NCBI GenBank assembly: GCA_040751985.1
Contig: JBFMFU010000017.1
Coordinates: forward strand, 3,706-67,705
DNA length: 64,000 nt
Source: Desulfoferula sp040751985
GTDB taxonomy: Bacteria > Desulfobacterota > Desulfarculia > Desulfarculales > Desulfarculaceae
Reading direction: 5' to 3'
Numbering within the stretch: position 1 is the first letter of the stretch; each line of letters starts with the position of its first letter. A model generated the notes under the pieces. It was not told the DNA's origin. It worked only from the letters and a program-made list of their open reading frames with translations, and did not search any database. Positions 25,631 through 33,722 of the stretch are shown piece after piece. The translations under genes were made by a program, and so were the position numbers.

Positions 25631-26260
25631 ATGGCAGGCAGCAGATTCCACATAGCCCGCTGGACCCCGTACCTGGCCATGGCCGTGGCCCTGGTGACGG
25701 GCACCCTGCTTCTGTACCACGCGCCGCCGGTGAGCCTGGGCGAGGGCTCCCTGGCCAGGCACACGCGCTACCAGCCCCCACCCGCCAACTACCTGGACTC
25801 CCTGCCCCTGGAGGACCGCCAGCAGCACTACTGGCCGCTGGTGCGGCGCCTGGCCGCCGAGAACGACGTAGACCCAGCCCTGGTCATGGCCATCATCCAG
25901 GTGGAGAGCAGCTTCTACCAACTGGCCCTCAGCCCCCGCGGGGCCATGGGCCTGATGCAGATCAACCCCATCACCGCCCAGCACCTGGGCCTGACCGACC
26001 CCCTGGACGCCGAGGCCAACTTGGAGGCCGGCATCCAATACCTAACCCAGCTCAAGGGTCACTTCAAAGGCAATCTGGACCTGGTGCTGGCCGCCTACAA
26101 CGCCGGTCCCACCCGGGTGGCAGCCGTGGGCCGGGTGCCCAACATTCCCGAGACCAGGCGCTACGTCAAGGCGGTGCGCGAAAAGATGGACTACTTCCGC
26201 ACCCGCTTCATGACCCTGGCCATGAACGAACCCCAGTACCAGGGCAGCGCCGGCCAATAA
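25631..26260 (+). CDS. Membrane-anchored lytic murein transglycosylase, SLT domain
   Basis: 209 residues. Residues 13-30 are hydrophobic (a signal anchor), and the SLT domain spans about 75-195: the catalytic Glu is in IIQVESSFYQLALSPRGAMGLMQI, followed by NLEAGIQYL and VLAAYNAGPTRV, all characteristic of Slt70/MltC-type enzymes. It cleaves peptidoglycan glycan strands from the periplasmic side. AAGGAGAAGAC supports the ATG at 25631 over an ATG 15 nt earlier. Confidence 0.92.
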   Translation: MAGSRFHIARWTPYLAMAVALVTGTLLLYHAPPVSLGEGSLARHTRYQPPPANYLDSLPLEDRQQHYWPLVRRLAAENDVDPALVMAIIQVESSFYQLALSPRGAMGLMQINPITAQHLGLTDPLDAEANLEAGIQYLTQLKGHFKGNLDLVLAAYNAGPTRVAAVGRVPNIPETRRYVKAVREKMDYFRTRFMTLAMNEPQYQGSAGQ

Positions 26261-26384
26261 ACAGCCACACCCGGAGCCCCGAGGCCGCCTCAGCCGGCCG
26301 CGGCCGCTATGGCCGGGGCTGAGGACTGGCGGGGTCCGGGCATGGCCCTGGACGCTCCGGGCGGCCGCGGCCGCCGGAGACCGA

Positions 26385-26477
26385 CTACTTCCTGCGCTGG
26401 TGGCGCGTCTTTTTGAGCAGCTTGCGGTGCTTATGCTTGCGGATCTTCTTGCGCCGCTGCTTGATCACAGAACCCAT
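26385..26477 (-). CDS. 30-residue basic AURKAIP1/COX24-domain protein
   Basis: A very short gene: 30 residues, starting MGSVIKQRRKKIRKHKHRK and ending TRHQRRK, almost entirely Lys, Arg and His. This matches the small AURKAIP1/COX24 (DUF1713) proteins that are conserved across Deltaproteobacteria and many other bacteria and are thought to be ribosome-associated. AAAGGTGAG precedes the ATG. A GC hairpin at 26288-26324 lies between it and the convergent transglycosylase gene. Confidence 0.85.
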   Translation of the reverse strand: MGSVIKQRRKKIRKHKHRKLLKKTRHQRRK

Positions 26478-26576
26478 GCACTCACCTTTGCCGAAGGGCT
26501 CGGTTGGTCTAACTAACCACGAGTCAATACGGAAACGCTTATATACCCGATGGCGGCCCTGAGGGCAAGCAAAAAC

Positions 26577-27017
26577 TCAGGGCAGGCGGGTGCTGTGCCT
26601 CAGCTGCACCCGGCCGGCGTCCTTGAGGGCCTTGTAGCAGGCGCGGCAGGCGCTCAGCTCCGGGCCCTCCTCGGGCGGCAGGAGCTGGATCAGGTACGCG
26701 AAGCCGCCGGCGGGCATCTGCTCCAGGCCCTTGGCCGCAATGAGCACCGTGGCCTGGTTGGGGTTGGCCGCCTCGGTGGCGATGAGCACCGGCTCCTGGT
26801 CCTGGTCCGGGCCGCCGGCCAGGGCGTGGGGCAGGAACGAGTCGGGCTCGTAGGTCCACAGGCCCAGGTCCAGCTCCTGGGCCTGGGCCTGGTCCCGGGC
26901 CAGGATCAAGACCCGCCGGCCCTGGGCCAGATGCACGGCGGCCAGGCGGCCGGCGGCCTGGGCCAGGCCGGCCTTGGCCTCCTTGAGGTTCACGTACTCC
27001 ACCACCACCCGGGCCAT
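26577..27017 (-). CDS. holC: DNA polymerase III chi subunit (HolC)
   Basis: 146 residues. VEYVNLKEAKAGLAQAAGRLAA is followed by the VLILARDQAQAQELDLGLWTY and DSFLPHAL segments that are conserved in HolC, where the Trp and the PH pair stand out. Chi links the clamp loader to single-strand binding protein at the replication fork. No holD neighbour. The C-terminal CRACYKALKDAGR tail is longer than in E. coli, as is usual outside the gammaproteobacteria. Confidence 0.85.
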   Translation of the reverse strand: MARVVVEYVNLKEAKAGLAQAAGRLAAVHLAQGRRVLILARDQAQAQELDLGLWTYEPDSFLPHALAGGPDQDQEPVLIATEAANPNQATVLIAAKGLEQMPAGGFAYLIQLLPPEEGPELSACRACYKALKDAGRVQLRHSTRLP

Positions 27018-27127
27018 GCTTTTCCCTCCCTGGCCGGCATGTTAACACGGCCGCCCCGCCAGGCCAACTCCGCACCAGCCTAGTATTTAACAGGGCTTGT
27101 TCACAGGCGAAATCAGGGGCGGCTTCC

Positions 27128-27156
27128 TTGACAGGCCAGGGGGCGAGACCTATATT
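27128..27156 (+). promoter_or_regulatory. Sigma70 promoter for the DnaJ-like chaperone operon
   Basis: TTGACA at 27128-27133, 17-base spacer, TATATT at 27151-27156; near consensus. The gene begins about 98 bp downstream. I saw no CIRCE-type inverted repeat. Confidence 0.75.
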
Positions 27157-27253
27157 AGAGAGGCGACGGGCGGCCCCGGAAGGGGAGTATTTTGCGAAAA
27201 AACCAGGCCCCTGTCCGTTGCCGGCCAGGGCCTGCAGCACTGAAACGGAAGAC

Positions 27254-28210
27254 ATGGCCAAGGACTACTACCAACTCCTGGGCGTGAATAAAACCGCCAG
27301 CCCCGAGGAGATCAAGAAAGCCTACCGCAAGCTGGCCCTGAAGTACCATCCCGACCGCAACAAGGGCGACAAGGAGGCCGAGGAGAAGTTCAAGGCCATC
27401 AACGAGGCCTACGCGGTGCTCTCCGACGCCAAGAAGCGGCAGGAGTACGACTCCTTCGGCTCGGCCGGCTTCCGCAAGCGCTACAGCCAGGAAGACATCT
27501 TCCGGGGCAGCGACATCAACGACATCCTGCGCGGCATGGGCCTGGGCGGCGACATCTTCAGCCAGTTCTTCGGCGGCGGCCGCGGCGGCGGCTTCCGCAC
27601 CTACACCTTCCACGGCGGCGGGCCCCAGCCGGGCATGGGCGGCTTCGACTACAACCAGGGCTGGGGCGGCATGGGCGGCGCGCCGCCCAGGGGCACGGAC
27701 CTGATCTACGAGCTGCCGGTGACCCTGGAAGAGGTGTTCAACGGCGGGGAGAAAATGGTCTCCTACCGGGCCGGCGGCGAGCTGCAGCGGGTCAGCGTCA
27801 AGGTGCCCAAGGGCATCACCACGGGCAAGAAGCTGCGCCTGGCCGGCAAGGGCGAGCCCGGCCCCGGCGGCGCCCCGGCCGGCGACCTGCTCATCCAGAT
27901 CAACGTCCTGGACCACCCCACCTTCACCCGCCACGAGGCGGACCTAGAGGTGAGCGTGCCCATCCGCTTCAGCCAGGCCGTCCTGGGGGCCTCGCTGGAG
28001 GTGCCCACCCTAGAGGGCAAGAGCCTCACGGTCACCGTGCCCAAGGGCACCCAGTCCGGCGCCCGCCTGCGCCTCAAGGGCCAGGGCCTGCCCCGCTTCC
28101 AGGCCTCGGGCCGCGGCGACCTGTACGTGCGCGTCAGCGTGGAGGTGCCCGAGCGGCTGAGCAAGGAGCAGAAGAAGCTCCTGGAGCAGCTGGCCGAGGA
28201 GGGCCTGTGA
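27254..28210 (+). CDS. DnaJ-family co-chaperone without zinc finger (CbpA-type)
   Basis: 318 residues. The J domain is at 1-70 with HPD in KYHPDRNKGD; a Gly/Phe-rich linker follows (FFGGGRGGGFRTYTFHGGG), then the two C-terminal substrate-binding subdomains (GTDLIYELPVTLEEVFNGGEK; VSVPIRFSQAVLGASLEVPT). The four CxxCxGxG repeats of DnaJ are absent, so this is a type II (CbpA) Hsp40 that stimulates DnaK. Start chosen at ATG 27254, where the J domain begins; the longer frame overlaps the promoter. Its stop overlaps the GTG of the TPM gene. Confidence 0.9.
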   Translation: MAKDYYQLLGVNKTASPEEIKKAYRKLALKYHPDRNKGDKEAEEKFKAINEAYAVLSDAKKRQEYDSFGSAGFRKRYSQEDIFRGSDINDILRGMGLGGDIFSQFFGGGRGGGFRTYTFHGGGPQPGMGGFDYNQGWGGMGGAPPRGTDLIYELPVTLEEVFNGGEKMVSYRAGGELQRVSVKVPKGITTGKKLRLAGKGEPGPGGAPAGDLLIQINVLDHPTFTRHEADLEVSVPIRFSQAVLGASLEVPTLEGKSLTVTVPKGTQSGARLRLKGQGLPRFQASGRGDLYVRVSVEVPERLSKEQKKLLEQLAEEGL

Positions 28211-29013
28211 GCCTGGCCCGCGCCCGCCTGATCCCGATCGTCTGCCTGCTGTGCGTCCTGGCCCTGGCCGGGCCGGCGGCCGCGGCCCTGGACTACCCCC
28301 GGCCGGCGGGCCCGGTGGGCGACTACGCCAAGGTGATACCCCCCGAATTCGTCCAGCGCATCGCCGCCGCCGCCACCGAGCTGTGGCAAAAGACCGGCGC
28401 CGCGCTGGTGGTGGCCACCATCCCCTCCCTGCAGGGCGAGAGCATCGAGCAGGCCGCGGTGCAGCTCTACCAGAACTGGGGCATCGGCAAGAAGGGCGAG
28501 GACAAGGGCGTCTTGATCCTCATCGCGCCCCGGGACCGCCGCCTGCGCATCGAGGTGGGCTACGGCCTGGAGGGCACCATCCCCGACGCCCTGGCCGGGG
28601 AGATCATCAACCAAGTGATGACGCCCTACCTCAAGAAGGGCCAGTACGGCCAGGCCCTGTTCGCCGGCGCGGCCGCCACGGCCAACCTGATAGCCAACGC
28701 GGCGGGGGTCAAGCTCAACGGCGTGCCCGAGGTGCGGGTGCGCAAGGGCCTGGGCGTGGGCTGGGGCGGCATCCTGCTGGCGGCCCTGGTCTTCTTTTGG
28801 ATGATGCGCTCCGCGCGGCGCTCCAACCAGGGCGGCCGCGGCGGCCGCGGCGGCTCCGGCGCCCTGCCCGCCTTTTTGCTGGGCTCCCTGCTGGGCTCGG
28901 GCCTGGGCAGCCACCGCGGCGGCGGGGGCGGGGGCTTCGACAGCTTCGGCGGCGGCTTCGGCGGCTTCGGCGGCGGCCTGAGCGGCGGCGGCGGCGCCTC
29001 GGGGAGCTGGTAG
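28207..29013 (+). CDS. TPM-domain (YgcG-type) membrane protein
   Basis: 268 residues, GTG start overlapping the DnaJ-like stop by four bases. Sec signal at 1-26, then a TPM domain at about 35-160 (VGDYAKVIPPEFVQRIA, GIGKKGEDKGVLILIAPRDRRLRIEVGYGLEG), a transmembrane helix near 183-200, and a Gly/Ser-rich tail (GGGGGGFDSFGGGFGGFGGG) ending GASGSW. TPM proteins are usually encoded next to LemA; here the lemA gene is one gene away. Function is linked to envelope maintenance but not settled. Confidence 0.87.
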   Translation: MSLARARLIPIVCLLCVLALAGPAAAALDYPRPAGPVGDYAKVIPPEFVQRIAAAATELWQKTGAALVVATIPSLQGESIEQAAVQLYQNWGIGKKGEDKGVLILIAPRDRRLRIEVGYGLEGTIPDALAGEIINQVMTPYLKKGQYGQALFAGAAATANLIANAAGVKLNGVPEVRVRKGLGVGWGGILLAALVFFWMMRSARRSNQGGRGGRGGSGALPAFLLGSLLGSGLGSHRGGGGGGFDSFGGGFGGFGGGLSGGGGASGSW

Positions 29014-29025
29014 AAGGGATTGGTT

Positions 29026-29757
29026 ATGACCAAGAGACCGCCCGATAGGCCCGAGGACATCTACCAGGAGCTGAGCCAGGACCTGGCCGGCGAGCTGGGC
29101 ACCGACCTGTTGGGCGTGTGCCTATACGGCTCGGCCGCGGCCGGGCGCTACGTCAAGGGCAGAAGCGACCTAAACCTGCTCATCCTGGTGGCCGACCACA
29201 CCAGCCGGGTGGTCAGCCGGCTGATGCCCTTCTACAAGAAGTGGGCTCCGGCCGGCCTGGCCCCGCCCCTGATCCTGACCCCCAGCTACCTGGCCAGCAG
29301 CCTGGACGTGTTCCCCATCGAGTTCCTGGTCATGGCCGCCAGCCACCAGTGCATCTTCGGCAGGGACCCCCTGGAGGGGCTCAACCTGGAGCCGGGGCTG
29401 CTGCGCCTGCAGCTGGAGCGGGAGATCAAAGGCAAGCTGACCGCCCTGCGCAGCCGGCTGCTGTCCAGCGGCGGCGAGCCCAAGGCCCTCAAGGGCCTGG
29501 CCGACCAGGCCCTGCCCGCCTTCACGGCCTACTTCCAGACCTGGCTGCACCTGACCCGCGGCGACTTCCCCAATGACCCGGAGCAGGTCCTCTTGCGGGT
29601 GCGCGAGGCCGGGCTGGAGGTGGACGCCTTCGTCAAGCTCAACCGCCTGCGCCGGGGCGAGTACCGGCCGCGGGACCGCGAGCTGATGGGCCTGTGGGAA
29701 GAGGCCGTGCAGGAGCTGGAAACCATCTGCCGCCAGGTGGACGGCCTGGCGGTCTAA
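29026..29757 (+). CDS. Nucleotidyltransferase-domain protein
   Basis: 243 residues. The N-terminus has the pol-beta-type NTase signature GVCLYGSAAAGRYVKGRSDLNLLILV (GS-x9-12-D-x-N; the second acidic residue of the usual DxD is Asn), followed by a helical region resembling a HEPN/kanamycin-nucleotidyltransferase C-terminal domain. AAGGGA precedes the ATG at 29026; a TTG six bases earlier is less likely. It is inserted between the TPM and LemA genes. The change at the metal-binding Asp suggests weak or no catalysis; substrate unknown. Confidence 0.75.
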   Translation: MTKRPPDRPEDIYQELSQDLAGELGTDLLGVCLYGSAAAGRYVKGRSDLNLLILVADHTSRVVSRLMPFYKKWAPAGLAPPLILTPSYLASSLDVFPIEFLVMAASHQCIFGRDPLEGLNLEPGLLRLQLEREIKGKLTALRSRLLSSGGEPKALKGLADQALPAFTAYFQTWLHLTRGDFPNDPEQVLLRVREAGLEVDAFVKLNRLRRGEYRPRDRELMGLWEEAVQELETICRQVDGLAV

Positions 29758-29803
29758 ATCATAGCCGGGCAGGCGCCCGCCGCCCCGGCAAGGAGAGCGT
29801 GCA

Positions 29804-30367
29804 ATGGGCCGTGGAGCCAAATGGGCCATAGGCATCGGCGTAGTGGTGGTGCTGCTGTTCTTCCTCTTGATCAGCCCCTACAACACCCTGGTGGGCCTGG
29901 ACGAAAGCGTAAACAAGGCCCGCTCGGACATCGAGGTCACCCTGCAGCGGCGCCTGGACCTGATCCCCAACCTGGTCAACACGGTCAAGGGCTACGCCGC
30001 CCACGAGCGCCAGACCCTGGAGGCGGTGGTCAAGGCCCGCCAGCAGGTGGTCTCGGCCGGGGACCTGGCCAGCAAGCTCAAGGCCAACCAGGAGCTGAGC
30101 GGGGCCCTGAGCCGGCTCTTGGTGGTGGTGGAGCGCTACCCGGACCTGAAGGCCAACGCCAACTTCCGGGACCTGCAGGTGCAACTGGAAGGCACCGAGA
30201 ACCGCATCGCCGTGGCCCGCACCCGCTTCAACTCGGCCGTGCTGCAGTACAACACCGCCATCCGGCGCTTCCCCACCCTGATTCTGGCCCGGCTGCTGGG
30301 CTACAGCTCCAAGCAGGGCTTCGCCGGCGCGCCCGAGGCCCAGAAGGCGCCCCAGGTGAAGTTCTAG
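29804..30367 (+). CDS. LemA family protein
   Basis: 187 residues. One N-terminal helix (residues 7-26) is followed by the LemA core: YNTLVGLDESVNKARSDIEVTLQRRLDLIPNLVNTVKGYAAHE, then ELSGALSRLLVVVERYPDLKANANF and ENRIAVARTRFN. The N-terminus is out and the helical domain probably cytoplasmic or periplasmic; family function is not known, but LemA-TPM pairs are widely conserved. Confidence 0.92.
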   Translation: MGRGAKWAIGIGVVVVLLFFLLISPYNTLVGLDESVNKARSDIEVTLQRRLDLIPNLVNTVKGYAAHERQTLEAVVKARQQVVSAGDLASKLKANQELSGALSRLLVVVERYPDLKANANFRDLQVQLEGTENRIAVARTRFNSAVLQYNTAIRRFPTLILARLLGYSSKQGFAGAPEAQKAPQVKF

Positions 30368-30396
30368 CCCGCAACGCCTAACGCGGAGGGGTCGGC

Positions 30397-31089
30397 GTGC
30401 TGGTAGACGAGTGGACCATGGTCTGGCGCATCTGCCTGGCCGCCGGCCTGGGCCTGGTCATCGGCCTGGACCGGGAGATGCACGGCCGCGCCGCCGGCCT
30501 GAGGACCTGCATGCTGGTGGCCATGAGCGGCGCCCTGCTCATGAGCCTGTCGCTGTACCTTGCCCAACTGTTCAGCGGGCCGGCCGACGGCTCGGTGGTG
30601 CGCCTGGACCCGTCCCGCCTGCCCTCCTACGCCATCGCCGGCATGGGCTTTCTGGGCGCCGGGGCCATCATCCAGGGCAAGCTGCGCTCCCGGGGCATCA
30701 CCACCGCCGCGGCCATGTGGGCCTGCACCGGCGTGGGCCTGGCGGTGGGGGCGGGCATGTATGTGCCGGCGGCGGCGGCCACGGTCCTGACCGTGCTGGC
30801 CCTGACCGTGCTGCGCAAGATCGCCCGGGCCCTGCCCCACCAGCAGCACGTGTCCCTGACCGTGGACGCCAACCACGCCGACGCCGAGCCCATGGTGCGC
30901 GAGCTGCTCCAGCGCTACGGGGCCCAGATCGCCTTCGTGGGCCGCGAGCGCTGCAACGAGAGCGACAGCCAGTCCCTGAACTTCACCCTGGTCATCTACT
31001 CCGGCAGCCGCTGGCCCCAGATGCTGGCCGAGCTGGAGAAGATCAACGGCGTGGCCTGCTACACCTGGCAGGAGTCCGAGGTGCCGTAA
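30397..31089 (+). CDS. MgtC/SapB family membrane protein
   Basis: 230 residues, GTG start with GCGGAGGGG upstream. Four to five hydrophobic segments contain the MgtC signature: GLVIGLDREMHGRAAGLRTCMLVAMSGAL and GMGFLGAGAIIQGKLRSRGITTAAAMWACTGVGLAVG. A C-terminal ACT-like soluble domain (about 150-230) follows. Members support growth at low Mg and modulate membrane ATP synthase or phosphate metabolism in pathogens; the role in free-living anaerobes is unclear. Confidence 0.9.
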   Translation: MLVDEWTMVWRICLAAGLGLVIGLDREMHGRAAGLRTCMLVAMSGALLMSLSLYLAQLFSGPADGSVVRLDPSRLPSYAIAGMGFLGAGAIIQGKLRSRGITTAAAMWACTGVGLAVGAGMYVPAAAATVLTVLALTVLRKIARALPHQQHVSLTVDANHADAEPMVRELLQRYGAQIAFVGRERCNESDSQSLNFTLVIYSGSRWPQMLAELEKINGVACYTWQESEVP

Positions 31090-31121
31090 AGCCGGCCCCG
31101 CTTCTGCCCAAGGATTATCCC

Positions 31122-31787
31122 TTGTCTTCCGCCCCCCCACCCAGCCCCCTGTTGCAGGCGGCCGCAGACCTGCGCTATCTCCTGGCCCGCGGCTACGGCC
31201 GCGAACTGGGCCTGAAGCTCACCGGCGACCGCTGGGGCCTGGACCAGAGCGAGCGCCGCCTGCTGCGCCGGGGGGTGTTCGCGCCGGCCGAGGCCGCGGC
31301 CCGGCGGGCCCGGCTGCGGCCCCTGGCCGAGGCCGTGGGCCAGGCCGTGGCCCTGGACGGGCACAACGTGCTCATCACCCTGGAGACGGCCCTGGGCCGC
31401 GGCCGCCTGGTGCTGGCCGACGACGGCCTGGTGCGCGACATCGCCGAGCTGGGCCGCCACCACCAGCCCGGCCCCCAAACCCTGGCCGCCGCCCGCCTGG
31501 CCATCGGCTCGTTGGCCCACGCCGGGGCGGCCTCGGCCCTGGTGCTCTTGGAGGAGCGGCTGCCCCGCTCCGGGGAGCTGGCCGCCCGCCTGCGCGAGCT
31601 GCTCCTGGAATCCGGCCTGCCCGGCCAGGCCCAGGCCGTACCGGTGCCCGAGGAGGGGCTCAAGGGCTTCGCCGGGCTGGTGGCCTCCAGCGACCGGGCG
31701 GTGGTGGACCAGGCGGCCCGGCCCCTGGACCTGGCCGGCGAAATCATCCGGCGGCTGAGCCCGCCGCCCATCCTGGAGAGCCTCTAG
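31122..31787 (+). CDS. DUF434-type protein
   Basis: 221 residues, start chosen at TTG 31122 with AAGGAT seven bases upstream, since the frame upstream overlaps the MgtC gene in another reading frame. DLRYLLARGYGRELGLKLTGDRW, DGHNVLITLETALGRGRLVLADDG and VRDIAELG with an acidic/His pattern match the DUF434 family, a possible nuclease or nucleotide-binding fold. It is two bases from the PP-loop gene, and the pairing is found in related bacteria; function unknown. Confidence 0.7.
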   Translation: MSSAPPPSPLLQAAADLRYLLARGYGRELGLKLTGDRWGLDQSERRLLRRGVFAPAEAAARRARLRPLAEAVGQAVALDGHNVLITLETALGRGRLVLADDGLVRDIAELGRHHQPGPQTLAAARLAIGSLAHAGAASALVLLEERLPRSGELAARLRELLLESGLPGQAQAVPVPEEGLKGFAGLVASSDRAVVDQAARPLDLAGEIIRRLSPPPILESL

Positions 31788-31789
31788 CC

Positions 31790-32770
31790 ATGACCGAGCA
31801 ACGCCGCGCGCGCGCCCTGGGCATCTTCTCCGGCGGCCTGGACTCCATGCTGGCCTGCCTGCTGCTCAAGCGGGCCGGGGTGGCGGTGGAGGTGGTCACC
31901 TTCGCCACGCCGTTCTTCGGCCCGGAGCGCGCCCTGCGCTCGGCCCGGCACATTGGGGTGCCGCTGCGGGTGGCGGCGGTGGGGCCGGAGCACCTGGAGC
32001 TGGTCAAAAACCCGCCGCACGGCTACGGCTCCAACCTGAACCCCTGCATCGACTGCCACGCCTTCATGTTCCAGCGCGCCGGGGCCATCCTGCAGGCCGA
32101 GGGCTTCGACCTCCTCTTTTCCGGCGAGGTGCTGGGCCAGCGGCCCCTGAGCCAGAACAAGCAGGCCCTGGCCCTGGTGGCCAAGCTCTCGGGCTGCGGC
32201 GAGCTGATCCTGCGGCCCCTGTCGGCCCAGAACCTGCCGCCCACGGCCCTGGAGACCAGCGGCCTGGTGGACCGGGCCAAGCTGGGGGCCTTTTCGGGCC
32301 GCTCGCGCAAGCCCCAGATGGCCCTGGCCGCCGAACTGGGCGTCACGGACTACCCGGCGCCGGCCGGCGGCTGCCTGCTCACCGAGCCCGGCTTCAGCCG
32401 CCGCCTCAAAGACCTCTTGCAGCACGAGCCAGGGGCCGGGGTGGAGCAGGTGGAGCTGCTCAAGCACGGCCGGCATCTGAGGCTTTCGCCGCGGGCCAAG
32501 CTGGTGGTGGGGCGCAACCAGGCCGACAACCAGGCCCTGGAGCAGGCGGCCCCGCCCCAGGCCCTGCGCCTGCGGGCCCTGGGCGCGCCCGGCCCCCTGG
32601 GTCTGTACCTGGGCCCCCTGGAGGCCGCGGAGCTACTCCTGGCCGCGGAGCTGTTGGCCGGCTACGGCAAGGCCGCGGCCGGGGACGAGGTGCAAGTGCA
32701 GGTGGAGGGCGGGCCGGTGCTCAGCGTGCAGGCGCGGGATAAGAGGTCGGCGGCGCCGCTATTACTCTAG
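31790..32770 (+). CDS. PP-loop ATPase, tRNA thiouridylase-like
   Basis: 326 residues. The PP-loop SGGLDSMLA is at residues 14-22. A conserved LNPCIDCHAFM near residue 84 gives the CxxC pair used by ThiI/MnmA/TtcA-like enzymes, and FSGEVLGQRPLSQNKQALALV matches the MnmA/ThiI catalytic domain. The C-terminal third (after YPAPAGGCLLTEPGF) is an extra domain. Likely a tRNA-sulfur-transfer enzyme that adenylates a uridine; which position is modified cannot be told. Follows the DUF434 gene by two bases. Confidence 0.85.
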   Translation: MTEQRRARALGIFSGGLDSMLACLLLKRAGVAVEVVTFATPFFGPERALRSARHIGVPLRVAAVGPEHLELVKNPPHGYGSNLNPCIDCHAFMFQRAGAILQAEGFDLLFSGEVLGQRPLSQNKQALALVAKLSGCGELILRPLSAQNLPPTALETSGLVDRAKLGAFSGRSRKPQMALAAELGVTDYPAPAGGCLLTEPGFSRRLKDLLQHEPGAGVEQVELLKHGRHLRLSPRAKLVVGRNQADNQALEQAAPPQALRLRALGAPGPLGLYLGPLEAAELLLAAELLAGYGKAAAGDEVQVQVEGGPVLSVQARDKRSAAPLLL

Positions 32771-32910
32771 CCCGCGCCGGCTGCGCCTGAGCCCCGCTGG
32801 CTGCGTTGCCGGCGGCGCTCGCGCCTCGACGTAGTCGAGGAGGCTACGCCTGCGGCGCTCGCTTGCCGGTCCCCTTGCCAGCCCGGCTCAGGCTGTGCCG
32901 GCCCAAGGGA
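32770..32910. repeat. Palindromic intergenic repeat B, copy 1
   Basis: GGCTGCGTTGCCGGCGG with GCGCCTCGACGTAG, then CTACGCCTGCGGCGCTCGCT, i.e. nested inverted repeats. Related copies at 34707-34815 and 35587-35723. It fills the gap between convergent genes and may serve as a bidirectional mRNA end. Confidence 0.75.
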
Positions 32911-32951
32911 CGACTCGCTACGGTTTACCCGCCGCTGCCGCCCGAGGATAC

Positions 32952-33605
32952 CTACTCTAAGCTCAAAGGTTCGTTCAGGCGCTTAATCAGGGGCACGCCG
33001 TCCGGGTACACGTCGATGACGTTCAGGCAGGCGTACTGCTGGTCGATGCGGAACACCCGCTCCAGGGGCGCGCCCATCAGCTTGGTCAAGAACACCCGGT
33101 TCACGCCGCCGTGGGCGATGACGCAGATCTGCTTGCCCTTGTGCTTGGCGATCATCTCCTGAAACACGGGTATGACCCGGGCGGCCAACTGCTCCAGGGA
33201 CTCGCCGCCGTCGATGGCGAAATTGGCCAGGTCCTTGTAGCGGGCCTCCAGCTCCTTGGGGTACTTCTTGCGTATCTCCTCGAAGGTCATGGCCTCCCAG
33301 GCCCCCAGGTTCAGCTCGCGCAGGTCCTTGGTCACCTTGGGCTTGCGCCGGGGGCTCTGGGAGCGGGCCACGGCCTCGGCCACCAGCATGGAGCGCTGCA
33401 GGTCGCTGCAATAGACCGCGGCCAGCTTCTGGCGGGACATGCGGCGGGCGATGATGTCACCCTGGTCCTTGCCCTCGCGGGTCAGGGCCGCGTCGTAGTG
33501 GCCGAACACCTGGCCGTCGAGGGCCCCGCGCACGACGGGGTGCCGCCAAAGGTAGATGCGGGTGTATTCCATGCGCTCAAAGGGGCTGTGTACTTTTCTC
33601 ACCAT
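32952..33605 (-). CDS. Histidine phosphatase superfamily protein (phosphoglycerate mutase-like)
   Basis: 217 residues. The catalytic motif is IYLWRHPVVRG near residue 17 (RHP in place of the usual RHG), followed by LTREGKDQGDIIARRM, AVYCSDLQRSMLVAEA, LRELNLGAWEAMTFEEI and the second His in CVIAHGGVNRVFL. This layout matches cobalamin/alpha-ribazole and broad-specificity phosphatases more than glycolytic mutase. ATG at 33605 (AAGGCGGTGGG upstream) is chosen; an internal ATG at 33572 is also possible. Confidence 0.85.
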   Translation of the reverse strand: MVRKVHSPFERMEYTRIYLWRHPVVRGALDGQVFGHYDAALTREGKDQGDIIARRMSRQKLAAVYCSDLQRSMLVAEAVARSQSPRRKPKVTKDLRELNLGAWEAMTFEEIRKKYPKELEARYKDLANFAIDGGESLEQLAARVIPVFQEMIAKHKGKQICVIAHGGVNRVFLTKLMGAPLERVFRIDQQYACLNVIDVYPDGVPLIKRLNEPLSLE

Positions 33606-33722
33606 ATCCCACCGCCTTGCCTCGGTTTCCGCGCCCGGCTGGACGATCCCGGCCCTCTGTGCTACATTCCGGCCAGGATCCCAATCGCTTCCATAATAGC
33701 ACCTTGCCTGGATGGTGTGCAC

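Noticed and set aside
32771..32950. tRNA gene in the GC-rich structured gap
   Set aside because: The stems belong to repeat B, which recurs twice nearby; no cloverleaf with T-loop GTTCRA was found.
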